Both the position numbers and the translations under genes were made by a program. The notes below the pieces were generated by a model. That model had not been told where the DNA came from, ran no database searches, and worked only from the letters and a program-made list of their open reading frames with translations. Shown here one piece after another: positions 1 to 11,452 of a DNA stretch of 64,000 nt. Source of the stretch: Megamerina dolium (taxonomy: Eukaryota > Arthropoda > Insecta > Diptera > Megamerinidae); contig OY978528.1 of NCBI GenBank assembly GCA_963854835.1, forward strand, positions 54,098,508 to 54,162,507, in the 5' to 3' direction. How positions within the stretch are numbered: the first letter of the stretch is position 1; each line of letters opens with the position of its first letter.

Positions 1-764
1 AAATATTAAGGCGTTTACTTAGCTATTTGAAACTATTTGCTACTCATTGTGAGCGAAATTCTCGTAGATGCGGTACCCATAAATAGACATACGACGTACA
101 TGTATTTACCCATATATGTACGTATGTATTGTGTGTATGTTTTTGCTTGCAACAATGTATCATTCATGAACTTTGTGAGAAAGCATCTAATCAACTATTG
201 TACTGCACGTATTTACTTAGTCATGCTAATAGTTAGGTACATATGTGAAATTAACACCTTTTTCGTATATTCAATTGCATCTTGCATCATCAAACAATTA
301 ATCGCACTGTTTAACATCTCACTATTACTACCATTAACACGTAAATATTTGTATATAAATATGAGTTCATCAGTACGTATGTACCACATATAGGCACTAT
401 GTAATATAATATTTATATTATTTATTAAGTCATTACACATTACGAGTATGTACATGTACAAAAAAAGGTTTGAATAATTGTATGTACATATAAGAACATA
501 TGCAATGAAAAATATCATAAAAAAAAATAAAAAAAAGTATAAACTCATTACAATGCTCGTAATTAAACGTAAGCATTTATAGCAATTGTTTAACGGACAC
601 AACACATACGTAAACTCGAATTGTCATATATGGTCTGAAAATAGCAAACAAAAAACAATAAAAAATACTAAATATATTTATTGAAGTATTCACTAAGGTA
701 AGGATAAGCTTTAAATGTTTCATGAAATAACACGCTTGAAAATAAAAAGGCATCTCGAAAATAG
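1..764. other. AT-rich non-coding DNA, no gene seen
   Basis: The open frames here start at TTG or lack coding bias, are rich in Ile/Tyr/Leu as expected of translated AT-rich DNA, and overlap on both strands. I see no domain, splice pattern or repeat family that I recognise. The stretch ends where the RTE-like LINE fragment begins. Confidence 0.6.
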
Positions 765-1905
765 CATTATTGCTTGCGCCTCCCTCTTCTTGCGCCTGAA
801 AAGACGTCTCTCTGCACTCCTTTTCTCTGTACCGATCCTTAACAGGCGGCGTCTTTCTCTACGGTAGCGTCGCGACACTCCTGATCATACCACTCATTCC
901 TCAGAGGTGGGTAGTAACCGATTACCTCCTCGGCAGCAGTAGTCATGGATTGGGATATATGTATCCACCGTGTGCATGTATCATCAAGTGGGGGAGTGTT
1001 CTGCCTAAGCAGATCCGATAGTCGAGTGGCAAATGCATCTGCTGTCTCTGGTGATCGCAGCTACTGACGTCGAGCTTTCTCTGTGTGGGACTTCTCTTAT
1101 CATTTGCGACAAATAAACGTGTTCGCACCTTAGCTGCAACAAGGTAGTGAGCCGAGTCGATGTTGGCACCACGGATCGATTTCACACTGGAAGCATCAAT
1201 CACCACAAGATCAATTTGATTGACCAAAGGTACCTTCCTTGCCCACCCTGGCATTAAAGTCGCCAAGCACGATTTTGATATCGTGGCGGGGGCAGCTTTC
1301 GAAAGCTTCTTCGAGGCGCTCGAAGTTCTCCTTGGTCACATTGACTTTCTCATCCGTCGGAGCGTGGGCACATATAAGTCTGATGTTAAAGAATTTTGCC
1401 CTGATGCGGATTGCGGCCAGCCATTCGTTCACAGGCGTGAAATGTGAGACAAGGTGTCGTAGTCTCTTGCTGACCAAAAATCCACATTCTAATTTGTGCC
1501 TTTCAGCATGGCAACTGTAGTATGTATCACAGGACGCTCTTTTGGAGCAGCCCTGTCCCGTCCATCGCATTTCCTGGAGAGCGGTGATGTCAGCTCTGTA
1601 TTGCTCGAGAACATCAACCAGCTAGATAGAGGCACCCTCCCTATAAAGGGACCGGACATTCCAGCTTCATATCCGTAAATCATGGTCCTTCTTTCGTTTG
1701 CGGGGGTTATCAACAAAGGGGGTAGTCCGTTTCCGAGGCATTTTTATACAATTCACTGGGGGGTTTTTTATGTGGCGGGTCCCAAACCCAACGCACAACC
1801 TCTAATCGAGGAGGTTTTCGCCACTCACTTCAGCCGCTTCCCAGCGGGTGCCAGGAGGACGTTGATCGGTGGTCGCCACGTGGAGGACCCCCATTAATAC
1901 TGAAG
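765..1905 (-). mobile_element. RTE-like non-LTR retrotransposon, 5' endonuclease part, degenerate
   Basis: Read on the minus strand this is the first third of a LINE open frame. The likely start codon is at 1741-1739 and begins with a basic segment (MPRKRT). An apurinic-type endonuclease follows: the region around 1690-1211 gives the NVRSLYREG-type strand, the ITALQEMRWTG catalytic segment and the VLGDFNARVG segment. A second frame at 1266-943 carries NQIDLVVID and IDSAHYLVAAKVRTRL, the terminal Asp/His part of the endonuclease. A linker ending near 765 resembles the PPLRNEWYDQEC region that lies before reverse transcriptase in this group. Stops and at least two frame changes break the frame, and the reverse transcriptase is missing. 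Such endonucleases are often mis-annotated in insects as 'craniofacial development protein 2-like'. The RT fragment at 53105-54010 may be from the same family. Confidence 0.85.
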
Positions 1906-1959
1906 GTGCCATCACATAGTAAGCAGAGCAAGTTACATGACTACCCCTCATTAACAAAT

Positions 1960-2400
1960 AAATGACAAATTCTTCACAGACAGTAACTGCGAAATGGTAT
2001 ACTGAAGATTGCTTAGTAAAACAGAAAGAAATAGGAAAAGTGCAGCGACTTTTTGCACCATGATAATGCGCCAGCTCACACTGCTGAAATGACAAGTAAC
2101 TTTCGCTTTCTGGCATCGAAGAAATTCGCTCGTCACCATATTCCCCAGATCTAGCGTCTAGTGATTTCGGTTTATTTCCAAACACGTTTAACGTAGAACT
2201 TAATAAGCTACAAAAACCTAATTTTGAGGACTGCTTTGACCAGTGGATCAACAGATTAAAAAATGTATTGAAATTAAGATTAAAAATAACAAAAAAAAAT
2301 TTGTTTTTGGTTTTTTTTTTCATGCAGCTTACCGAACATTTGTTAGTCCCCTCGTAGCTTTGTGAGCCGATCACAGTAGTGACTTTATATAGAAACTCTA
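1960..2400 (+). pseudogene. mariner-type transposase C-terminal remnant
   Basis: In the plus frame from about 2040 the sequence reads FLHHDNAPAHTAEMT, the second catalytic Asp block of mariner transposases. After a frame change near 2130 it reads YSPDLASSDFGLFPN, the third catalytic block with Asp in the DD34D position, then a weak NFEDCFDQWINRLKN tail. Frameshifts, the lack of the N-terminus and an A/T-rich end show a long-dead copy. It lies tail to tail with the LINE fragment just upstream. I saw no terminal inverted repeats. Confidence 0.75.
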
Positions 2401-5400
2401 TCATCTCTATATATCTATTTTACTCCAAAGCGTATATGTAAAATATGACCATCGACTGTTGAACTTAAGAAATTGTACACTTGATATAATCTAATGCTAG
2501 TGCTTATTTCTGTAGAATGTCTGTCTGCAAATACTTCTCTATATTATAGTAGGAATAATGTATGTGTAGTCATGAATTTAAATGTTATAATTTCTTCAAT
2601 GCAGCAACAAATTAAAAGAAGCACATACAAATAAATATGAATACACCCATTACTGCTGGAATGTTGAGTAGTGTTCGTACATACGAATGGGCTTACTGTA
2701 ATATCACAGACACATATACCATATGTGTATATATTTTCTATGCTTCTATACAAATGTGTATATGCAAGTAATTTAAATTGATCTATCATGTATATATGTA
2801 CATATTTGTACACATGCTTTGTAAATATTTTTTTAATGTCTTCATCAACACCTTGACCTTGTTACAAATAATTTATTGATAATGAGAATAAAAAAAAAAA
2901 AAACAAAACAATAATAACGTTTCGCATGAAATTTAGGCGTTCAAAAATTATTAGAGCATATAACGTACAAATACGAGTAAGCCTACAAATATACATATAA
3001 GTATTAGCTACAATACTTGCAAGTAGAGTTAAATTGACCGTGACGGAGTAAACGAATTTTTCGTTACATAAAAAAATATTACAAATTTTATAATCAATTA
3101 TTATAAAGAAAGTATAGTAAGAAGAAGAGAAAGACATATGCATTTTTTTCCCCATATTCCATATTAGATTACACTACTCTACAATTTTGTACTCTTTTGT
3201 AAGTACGTCAAAAAAAGTAAGATTTCTAGACTACTCTTGAGTTGCCGAAAAAGAAACTTGCCTTCATTCATTTCTCCAAAGAAACGTTTTCGAGATATTC
3301 GCGTAAAAGATGATTTTTTTGTACTTTTTTTTTTAGTTAATGGCAAAAATCTCGAAGACCATTTATACGTATAATATGATTTGCACACCATTCGAAACCC
3401 GTGGTCTTCTTTTTTTTCGATTGGACTTAATTTGACTGAGTTATAGCGATTAAATTAGAAAAAAGTGGCATTTATTACCTTTTTTTTACAATTTGATTCG
3501 ATCGTCATAAATAGAAAATAGTCGGAAGGAAGAAGGGCACACATTTGGAATGATATGCAAATCATGATATATGTATGTTCGAGATTTTTGCCAGGAACTG
3601 CAAAAAGTTCGAAAAAACCGGTTTGTTTGGAAAAATAAATAAGTGCCATTTTCTTGTTCAGCTGGCAAAAATTAGTTTAGAAAACACACTTTCTTTACAC
3701 TTTTATCATGTCGACGAGTGTTAATTATAATTGATTGTGACCCGCATATGAATAAATGTTCATTTAACTACATTATTTCGACTTCATATCTAACCATCAC
3801 TTCCGATTTATTACCCTCTGTAACACAATCACAAATTTATTTCTTTAGGTCTTTTCTATAAATTTTTTATATTGGACCTTCTCAACCTTTGACACCACTG
3901 TTTTGGTTGATTTTTGTTTTATTTATTGAATACGAGGAGTAAAATTACTTAAAGGGACTAAAGGATTGAAAATAAAATCTCATGCCTTAACCACAAAATC
4001 TGTCCGAAACTATAGACAACTTTTCCCAACTTTTGCATTGACTTTAATCTTTATCTGAACCAAGAATCTTTCACCCCGTAAACAATGCTCTAGAAAATGT
4101 TGCACAGTGTTATTTGACTCTTAATTTTTTTTTATCTTTCTATATTTATACGTTTATACGTACATAGTTGTACGAGATAAGCAAATAATTAGCTTAAATG
4201 ATCATTTATTAAGTTTAAGCGGGTCACATTCATAGCTTACAAATGCATACTACTCATAGCTGCTCAATGGTTACACACACACAGCAATAACAATAACATT
4301 TTTTTTAGTAATTGTCTTTGTTTGCTCTCGAGTATTCTCCCTTCACTTCTAGTGCACATCAATTGCAGCATCGCAAACACAATCACCAACACCATCATCA
4401 TCAGACAATTAACGAGACAACCAAGCCAACCAATCAACCACCATTGGAAGAACAACTTAGTAACTGTGCATGCTCACTCGTAGCATTATAAAATACAAAT
4501 GTATATGTAAGTACATATTTATACAGACAAAATGACAGACAGTAAGTAGGCATCTACTGTAGTTTTATACATTTTTTGCTGCAATGCGTAGCATAAATTT
4601 TAAATGAAATTATTAATATGACGATGGCTTTTCCACATTTTCTACATATTGCCTTATGTACTCGTATATGTACCTATTTTATGTACTGTACTCAGGGTAT
4701 AATGCTGATATTGGTCATGATGATGATGATGGGGATGTTGGTGATGTTTCATTTTCTTCGTACACTTTCAATTAGCAATGTTAACAGCTTTTACGTGTTT
4801 GTTCGTTTTTTTTTCTTGTCCATCATATTATTTACTATCAATATTTGCATATACTTCCTTCATTTGTCGTATACACGTGGATATAGATGTATAAATAGCA
4901 ATCAGTTGATTTTTGTAGATTTAGCAATACAATGTCATTTACATGTATTCTTTTTAAAGTCGCAGAAACATGTTAAACCCAAGTTTCATATTCAAATAAG
5001 AAATTATAGTGCCTATATCATATTTTAAGTGTACTTTTTCCTGTCAATCAATGTGCCAATTATTTTATATAGATTCGAGAAATTTAGCCATATGCTATAT
5101 TATGATTTAGCATCTACAGAATTTTTTACCTATGTAGAATTAAAAGTTTCAGCTAACTTTCCAGTTTAAAATAAAATGTTTGTCAATGGTAGATGTAGCG
5201 TTAATTGAAAATCAAATCAGTCACTGGTAAGTGTAAAAACGTCAGTTGCACCACTAACTGTAATGTCGAATGCGTCATATATTGTATATAAATAAGGTGA
5301 CTGAATTGAAAATCAAAGTAAATATTTGAAAAAGTTTTTTCAATAAAAAATGAAAATTTTATTGTTACCGATTGAAATGTGCTCGAAAATGGCACATCTC

Positions 5401-7139
5401 TTTTGTTTTAATGTTTACAATAAAACTTTGTAAACACAAACACAATCTTATATTGAATCAAAAGAGAACACGTTTTAAACGACTTCAGTTTTTTTATTTT
5501 GTTTCTCTTTTTCATTTGTATCATTGAGTCAAAATCCGTGATCGGATTTTCGCCACGACCCTTAGGTTTCTAACATTAAACACCTAATTTTCCGGTTGTT
5601 TTTGCAGGCATTTTTGATGTGGGGTTCCGCCATTACCCTTAGGATTCCCTTTTATTAAAAAAAAACGTCCAAATCGAGAAGAATTTGAGGATTATGGCGG
5701 AAGTTCAACCACAGATTCGGATTGAGTGATCTTTAATTAATAGAATGTAATTGCTCTTATCTGACTTTTTTAGAGGGAGCTGTTTAATTTAAAGAAATTT
5801 TTAAAGAAATTTAAAAAGTTTACTTATTTCACAGGTGCCTTTCAGTGTTCCAAAAATGAAGCATTCGTACTAAATGGGTTAACATTCATTCCACAATTTC
5901 ATTAACTGACATCATATTCTATATATTCGTCCGTAGAAAGGTTTACGAATAATCCTACCGTTTCAAGCCGGAAATAGCATTAAACGCGAACAAAACAAAA
6001 CCTTAAATAATTCAGTTTAGTGAATAGGTAAATGATGAATATTTGAAATTATGCTACAGTTTTCATTTTTAGCTAGAATTTACTTGCTTAAATTATACCA
6101 TATATGTAATTCAGCAACGTTACAAAGAGTTTTACTCTTGACATATGGATAATATAAGAAGATTTCTAATAAGTCTCAATATCTATGCTTAATAATTTAT
6201 TTGCATACATACTTATAAATATTGTACAAATATTTTCACAGTTAATAGTAGTATAATAGTATACCTAGTGTTTAATTACATACTATATTAAAGTTAAATA
6301 AAAAATGCTTAAACATACTTATATTTGAATCCAGCTATATAATTATCACATAGATTAGATGTAGATGTACCTTACGTAAATATAATAATTATAATTTGAA
6401 ATCAACATCCCGAAACACAACCAACTAATATCATAATAAAATAAAAGTTCAACTGTTTATTTTTACTCATAACTTTCAAATGGCTAAGTTTTCGAGTACA
6501 TATGCATTAAAGAGCTGCACAAGCACTATACCAATGGCGGCCACACGAATACTAAAACATTTGCAAATTAGTGTGTGTGTTTCAAAGGGAGTACGTGTTT
6601 CTACAGTGGCTTTATAAAAACTATGCACTGTGAAGCATAGTGTCGTTTACTTTTGTGTTCACTGTTTCTTTCAAACATGCGCAACAGTCTTGCTTCGTCA
6701 AAAGTTAAACAGCAACTGAGAAGCGAAAGTATAACATCATGCTTACACATCGGTATCGGTATAACTGGACATTATGCAACTCTTGGCCGGCTAGGCACTA
6801 TACAAATGAATTGCCAGCCTTCAGATCTCATTTCAAACACTGTGTTTCTACTTCACTCGCTTTGCTAAACAAAAGCTACAGTGATGAAACGTTTTGACAT
6901 TGTAAGCGAATGCTGCACGAAAGGCGATAGAACAACATAACAAAACTGAAGTAGAACAAAAATGAAGAAGAACCAAGCTGTGCTGCTCACTGAAACGAAG
7001 TCAGATTTGCTTTTCCTTTTTATTTTGTTTTTACTTACATTCAAATTATTTATTTATATTTTTGTTTTGGCGATCACTGCGAACTGTGTGGCTTGCTGCT
7101 AACTATTGCTTACGAGTTTCTATACATACATAGAATCGG
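2401..7139. other. Non-coding stretch, no gene recognised
   Basis: About 4.7 kb of AT-rich sequence. Frames of 60-136 codons are scattered on both strands without coding character. Homopolymer tracts are common. The segment 3180-3670 has phrases such as a TTTTCGAGATATTCG run that look repeat-derived, but I cannot assign a family. The segment 4265-4455 is CA/CAA-rich, a composition common in fly 5' untranslated exons; no splice evidence supports that reading. Confidence 0.5.
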
Positions 7140-7340
7140 TGCATACGAAGAAAGACGCGCAAGTGTTTGGACGGCGAAGAAGAACGCGTAAAGAAAATAG
7201 AGAAAAAACGCGTAAAACAGTCGACGTCGAAAAAAGACGCGTAAACACAATTGACGACGAAGAAGAGCATAGTTGATGATGCAGTTTGCAGTTTTAGCTG
7301 TCATTTTTTTGAGCTCGGGTCTTTCTTCGTATGTATGAAG
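7140..7340. repeat. Fold-back repeat with 29-30 bp internal units (short copy)
   Basis: A short tandem array carries the anchor AAAGACGCG or close variants at about 7151, 7180, 7204 and 7232, spaced 24-30 bp, with GACGACGAAGAA between units. The left edge CATACGAAGAAAGAC (7143-7157) reappears inverted as GTCTTTCTTCGTATG near 7318-7332, so the block is flanked by short inverted ends. The same units make up the larger inverted array at 52550-52925. Function is unknown. Most likely it is a non-autonomous fold-back or MITE-like element. Confidence 0.65.
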
Positions 7341-7342
7341 CT

Positions 7343-7390
7343 CGGCCAATGAGCCCTTTGGGGCTTTAAGTGCCACATATTTTTTATATT
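7343..7390 (+). repeat. SINE-like 3' tail fragment
   Basis: The sequence GAGCCCTTTGGGGCTTTAAG followed by a GCCACAT and T-rich run matches the tail of the SINE-like family seen at 11225-11452 and, inverted, at 63884-64000. Only the tail is present here, directly abutting the fold-back repeat. Confidence 0.65.
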
Positions 7391-8685
7391 TATTAGATTT
7401 TACTTTACAACAGCAAGATCTGTCGCTGTCTTACTTAAAACTTTTTGTTTTGGCATCAATATTGCAGTAAAATATAGTGCTTCGAAGTACTGTATAGTAA
7501 AGCAGTGTGACTTTAAGAATGTTTTGCGCGGCTCTTTAGTATATTTACCTCTATACAAATACATATATATGTATAATGTGCACATACAGCAACTCACCAA
7601 ATGTTTTATTGCTACTTAAAACAATCTTGAAATTTTAACAATTTTTCACTGTAGACGTTTGTACGCTTTTCATAAATTTTACCAATTTTAAGAGTATATC
7701 GATGGTGAAGCGCACAAATATGTTAAGTAACAAATTCAACATTTTTCAGGAGACATAATTTAAAGTGTTCTATTCTTTAGTAATATAGCACAATAATTAA
7801 TTCTTCTTATCTTGTTTAGGTAGGATTTGTTTGTTCAATATTTATCACATTTACCAAGTACAGAGTGGCCGATAAAATATTGATTGACTAAGAATTCTAA
7901 TGCTATTATAAAGGATACATTGAAACTATTGATTCATTAAAAATTCTAAAACTATTAATGCATGAAGTTAGACTGATTCCAAAACTCATAATTTATAATT
8001 GAAATTGTCTCAAGTTGATTCAATACTCTATACTTTCTTTATAGTGAACGACCAATGCGCAGATGTAACGTATGCAAAACAAACAACCAAATAAACTGTG
8101 TACTGGTAGCTAATATCATACAGATGAAAATTTAATTATGATATATGAGGTACTATGTATGACAACTAGTACTTATGAATTGTATATTATTGCGAAAGTT
8201 GGCACACTCAATATACTTATATAAATGTCATTAATAATGCAAGGAAACTTCATGTTATACAAAAGGAAATATCAATAAATGTTCTCATATACTATACGAG
8301 TATATGAATACATGAACGTACGTAAACACATGTATGTTTAAGCATATATTACAAATAGGTATACTTATTGGCAATAAAGGAAGGAAACTTCAAATGAATG
8401 TGGTTGATTATACATACATATGAGCCCATTATTGTAGAAAATGTAAAAGAGGTAAATAGAACATTGTAAGAATAAAAGAAATGTAATATAAAAGTAGAGA
8501 AAACTAGAGCAAATACAATTCTGTGTATATAAATGTGGGCTAATGAAAATGTGTACAATTTATCTCATATTCTGTTAAATAATATGTTATTGATTGAGTG
8601 CAAAACTTCAATATATGTTAATATAATATATTGCATACTTGTACATACAAGTAAAAGTTTGATAATAAAAATCTCCTTACAGTCG
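7391..8685. other. Non-coding stretch, nothing recognised
   Basis: AT-rich sequence with only short frames of no coding character and several GTACATATG-like simple motifs. I see no repeat family, RNA gene or exon. Confidence 0.5.
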
Positions 8686-10255
8686 GCTGGGGCCGACCAA
8701 ACTATACCCTGCATATGTAGATTTGTATATAAAAAGTTTACTCGAATATCCAACTTTTCTTTTATTTCCACTTTTCGAGAAACAATTTTTGCATATACTA
8801 CTAATTTACACCCGAAATATGGTTGACTTTGACGAAGTAAAAGGATTTTAAGATAATTCCGAGGCTTAGTATGGGAGCTATATAAAAAGTGGGCGTGGCT
8901 TACCACTTTCTAGTAAATCCAATTAATTTTTCATTGTTAATCCACACCTTAAATTTGGTGTCCTACGTTGAATAGTTTCTAAGTTATGGTGGTTAACATT
9001 TTTGTTTAATTTCCTCAACTTTGTATGGGAGCCCCAATAAGAAGTGGGCGTGGTACGCAGATTTTTCGCCAGATTATTTCCGACTACGATATTAATTTAA
9101 TTATGGTTATTGTAGACATAAGATTGCCTAAGTTACAGCTGTTTCAATTTAAAATTTGTATGGGGGCTACGATAAACACTGGGCGTGATGCGCCCATTTT
9201 CTGTGAGCCTAGTTGCTCGTACAATACTAATCCATACCCTAAGTCTCGTTGTCCTAGGCTAAATGGTTTATAAGCTATGGAGCTTAACATTTTAGTTTAA
9301 TTCACTCGACTTTGTATGGGAGACCCATGAAGGAGTGGGCGTGGCACACTGATTTTCTGCCATATCATTTCCGACTACCGTGTTAATCTAAGTGTCAATT
9401 ATGGTTATTCTAGACAGAAGATTGCCGAAGTTACAGCTGTTTCAATTTAAAATTTGTATGGGGGCTACGATAAACACTCGGCGTGCTGCGCCCATTTTCT
9501 GTGAGCCTAGTTGCTCGTACAATACTAATCCACACCTTAAATCTCGTTATTCTACGCTGAATAGTTTGCAAGTTATAACCGGTAACATTTATTTTAATTT
9601 CCGCAACTTTGTATGGGAGACCCAAAAAGGAGTAGGCGTGGCACATTGATTTTCTGCCATATCATTTCCGACTACCGTGTTAATCTAAGTGTCAATTATG
9701 GTTATTCTAGACAGAAGATTGTAGAAGTTACAGCAGTTTCAATTTAAAAGAAGTACAGACACTTTGTATGGGAGCTACGCTAGAAAGTAGGCGTGGCTCA
9801 CCCACTTTTGGCGAGGTTATATAGTAGTATAATAAAACTCTATGTGCAAAATATTGTTGTCCCAAGTGGTATATTATGTGAGTTATAGCAAGTTAAAGAT
9901 TTTGAAAATTTCGAGGTTAGTCGCTTTGAATGCTTGGTGTGGGCGTGGTTATTGACCGATCATGCCCAATATCAATCCCCTCCGTACCCTTGGATCATAG
10001 ATTACTTATGCCAAATTTCATCGAAATAGCTCAATATTTACTCAAGTTATCGTGCGAACCAGCCAGGTGACAGACAGACGGACGGACGGACGGACGGACG
10101 GACGGACATCGTTAAATCGAAAATTTAATCGACGCTTATCACGAATATATATCCATGTCTATATCTCCGGAGATTCCTTCAAGTGGACACAAACATCTGA
10201 CCGAAATGAATATACCATGCATATTGCATTATGCAGGGTATAAAAATGAGTGGTC
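8686..10255. repeat. Dispersed repeat element with ~290-bp tandem units and GGGCGTGG motifs
   Basis: The block is GC-richer than its surroundings and has matched ends: TATACCCTGCATATG near 8702 at the left and an inverted GCAGGGTATAAAA near 10231-10245 at the right. Inside, a unit starting CTTTGTATGGGAG recurs at about 9019, 9310 and 9603, with a shorter variant at about 9758. Each is followed by an AGTGGGCGTGG-like motif and later by a second TATGGGGGCTACGATAAACAC module. A (GACG)n microsatellite lies near the right end. I see no transposase or RT. Similar GGGCGTGG-bearing repeats ending in a GGGTATA motif are, to my knowledge, widespread in flies. Class is uncertain: possibly a non-autonomous DNA element or a Helitron relative. 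Confidence 0.7.
10071..10107. repeat. (GACG)n microsatellite
   Basis: About nine tandem copies of GACG, starting with two CAGA-like units. It lies inside the larger dispersed repeat near its right end, where related fly repeats also carry a GACGGACGG run. Confidence 0.95.
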
Positions 10256-10279
10256 TCGTTATACCTAGTCAAGTCATAG

Positions 10280-10530
10280 ATATTGGTACACAGAAAAATC
10301 GACCCCAATTGAAAAAGAATTCGCTCGCTTCAACGACTCAATATTTGGGTGTTGAGTAGAGCAAGCCATGCCCTCTAATACGGACCACAACTTGTAATCT
10401 AACGGGTTGAGGTCTGGACTACCAACTGGCCATTCATCCGTTGATATGAAGTCCAGAAGAGTCGTGGTTAAAAAATCACGAAGACTGGTTGCTTCTCACT
10501 CGTGTAACTTGTAAATGCGTCAACAAAAAT
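10280..10530 (-). pseudogene. Tc1/mariner-superfamily transposase C-terminal fragment
   Basis: The complement reads DEWPVGSPDLNPLDYKLWSV, then LEGMACSTQHPNIESLKRA. SPDLNPLDYKLW is the third catalytic block of a mariner-superfamily transposase with Asp at the last position, and the following Asn-Ile-Glu-Ser-Leu-Lys helix fits the family tail. Only this 60-residue piece survives, with no inverted repeats. It abuts the end of the large repeat upstream. Confidence 0.75.
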
Positions 10531-10789
10531 GGCTGCAATTTTGAAAAACGGCTAATAAAAGATGAAGATTTTTGTGAATATTTCACATAGGTGCATCTTA
10601 ACGCATATATTAGGATTATTCCAAACTTTTTCATTGACATAGTACTTTGGTGCTTACACGATGCTCTTTCAATTTTAGAAAAACATCAACTTTATATGGG
10701 AGCCCGCTAAGAGGTGCAGACAGGAGGTAAGTATATTTGTATACGGGGAAGCACTCATATAGAGTAAAAATAGGGACTTGGTAATGGTA

Positions 10790-10862
10790 ATGGTAGTACG
10801 GGTTAGGCTAATGCCTTTATGCATTGCGACCAACCTGATCTATTGTGCACCCCTTTATACTT
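10790..10862 (-). mobile_element. LINE 3'-tail fragment (same family as 13645-14435)
   Basis: Reverse-complemented, this stretch reads CACAATAGATCAGGTTGGTC then GCAATGCATAAAGG. It closely matches the last 60 bases of the LINE at 14375-14415 (CACAATAGATCAAGTCTGGTC, GCAGTGCATAAGG). It is therefore a 5'-truncated copy of the same element, inserted in the opposite orientation. Confidence 0.7.
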
Positions 10863-11224
10863 AGATATTTAGTATATTTAATATATCGAGGAAATAGGGA
10901 CTTAGTATGTTCAGAAGATGAGAAAAGATGGGTAGTCAAAATTAATGGGGGTCGGTCATATATTTTACTTATTTAAGGGTACTCTAGGAGCGGTGGCACC
11001 AAAATTTATGAAACTTCTGTAAGAGAGTCCCTATAAATGGTAGAGATAGAGATCGTACGCTTTACTGACTTTACTTTAACGTTTATATAATCCGCTGAAT
11101 AAGATCTTTACTTTTTTTCGTGTGATTGTGTAGCCTCATTTTCATATTAGCATCTTCTACATGCTTACCTACGAGTATATGTAATATTTAACTATGTATA
11201 AGTAGGCTGAAGCATAACAAATTT
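10863..11224. other. Non-coding stretch, nothing assigned
   Basis: AT-rich sequence without exon-like features. The part near 10930-11050 (AGTCAAAATTAATGGGGG and following) loosely resembles, in inverse, wording found in the dispersed repeat at 23690-23970. I could not settle the relation by eye. Confidence 0.4.
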
Positions 11225-11452
11225 AAGCCAGCAACTGGCAATTCTTCCGGCAGTAGCAATTTGTCATGGAAAAGCTTCAAAAAGAACTCTGTGACAAAGC
11301 TCAGAAAAAGTGATGTCGCAAGATTTCTGCCGTTTAAAACCGGCTAAAATAAGTACATTGCTTCTAATACTGTCCAAAATTCAACACGCACAACAGTAAT
11401 GGAAGAGAGCCCTTCGGGGCTTTCAGTCCCAAATTTTCTTTTTTTTTTAATA
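11225..11452 (+). repeat. SINE-like element, 5'-truncated copy
   Basis: The body matches the other copies in order: GCAACTGGCAATTCTTCCGG, the CATGGAAAAGCTTC segment, CTGTGACAAAGCTC, an AACCGGCTAAAATAAGTA segment, CTTCTAATACTGTCC and CACGCACAACAGTAATGG. It ends with the GCCCTTCGGGGCTTTCAGT tail and a T-rich run. The tRNA-like head is missing. Confidence 0.8.
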
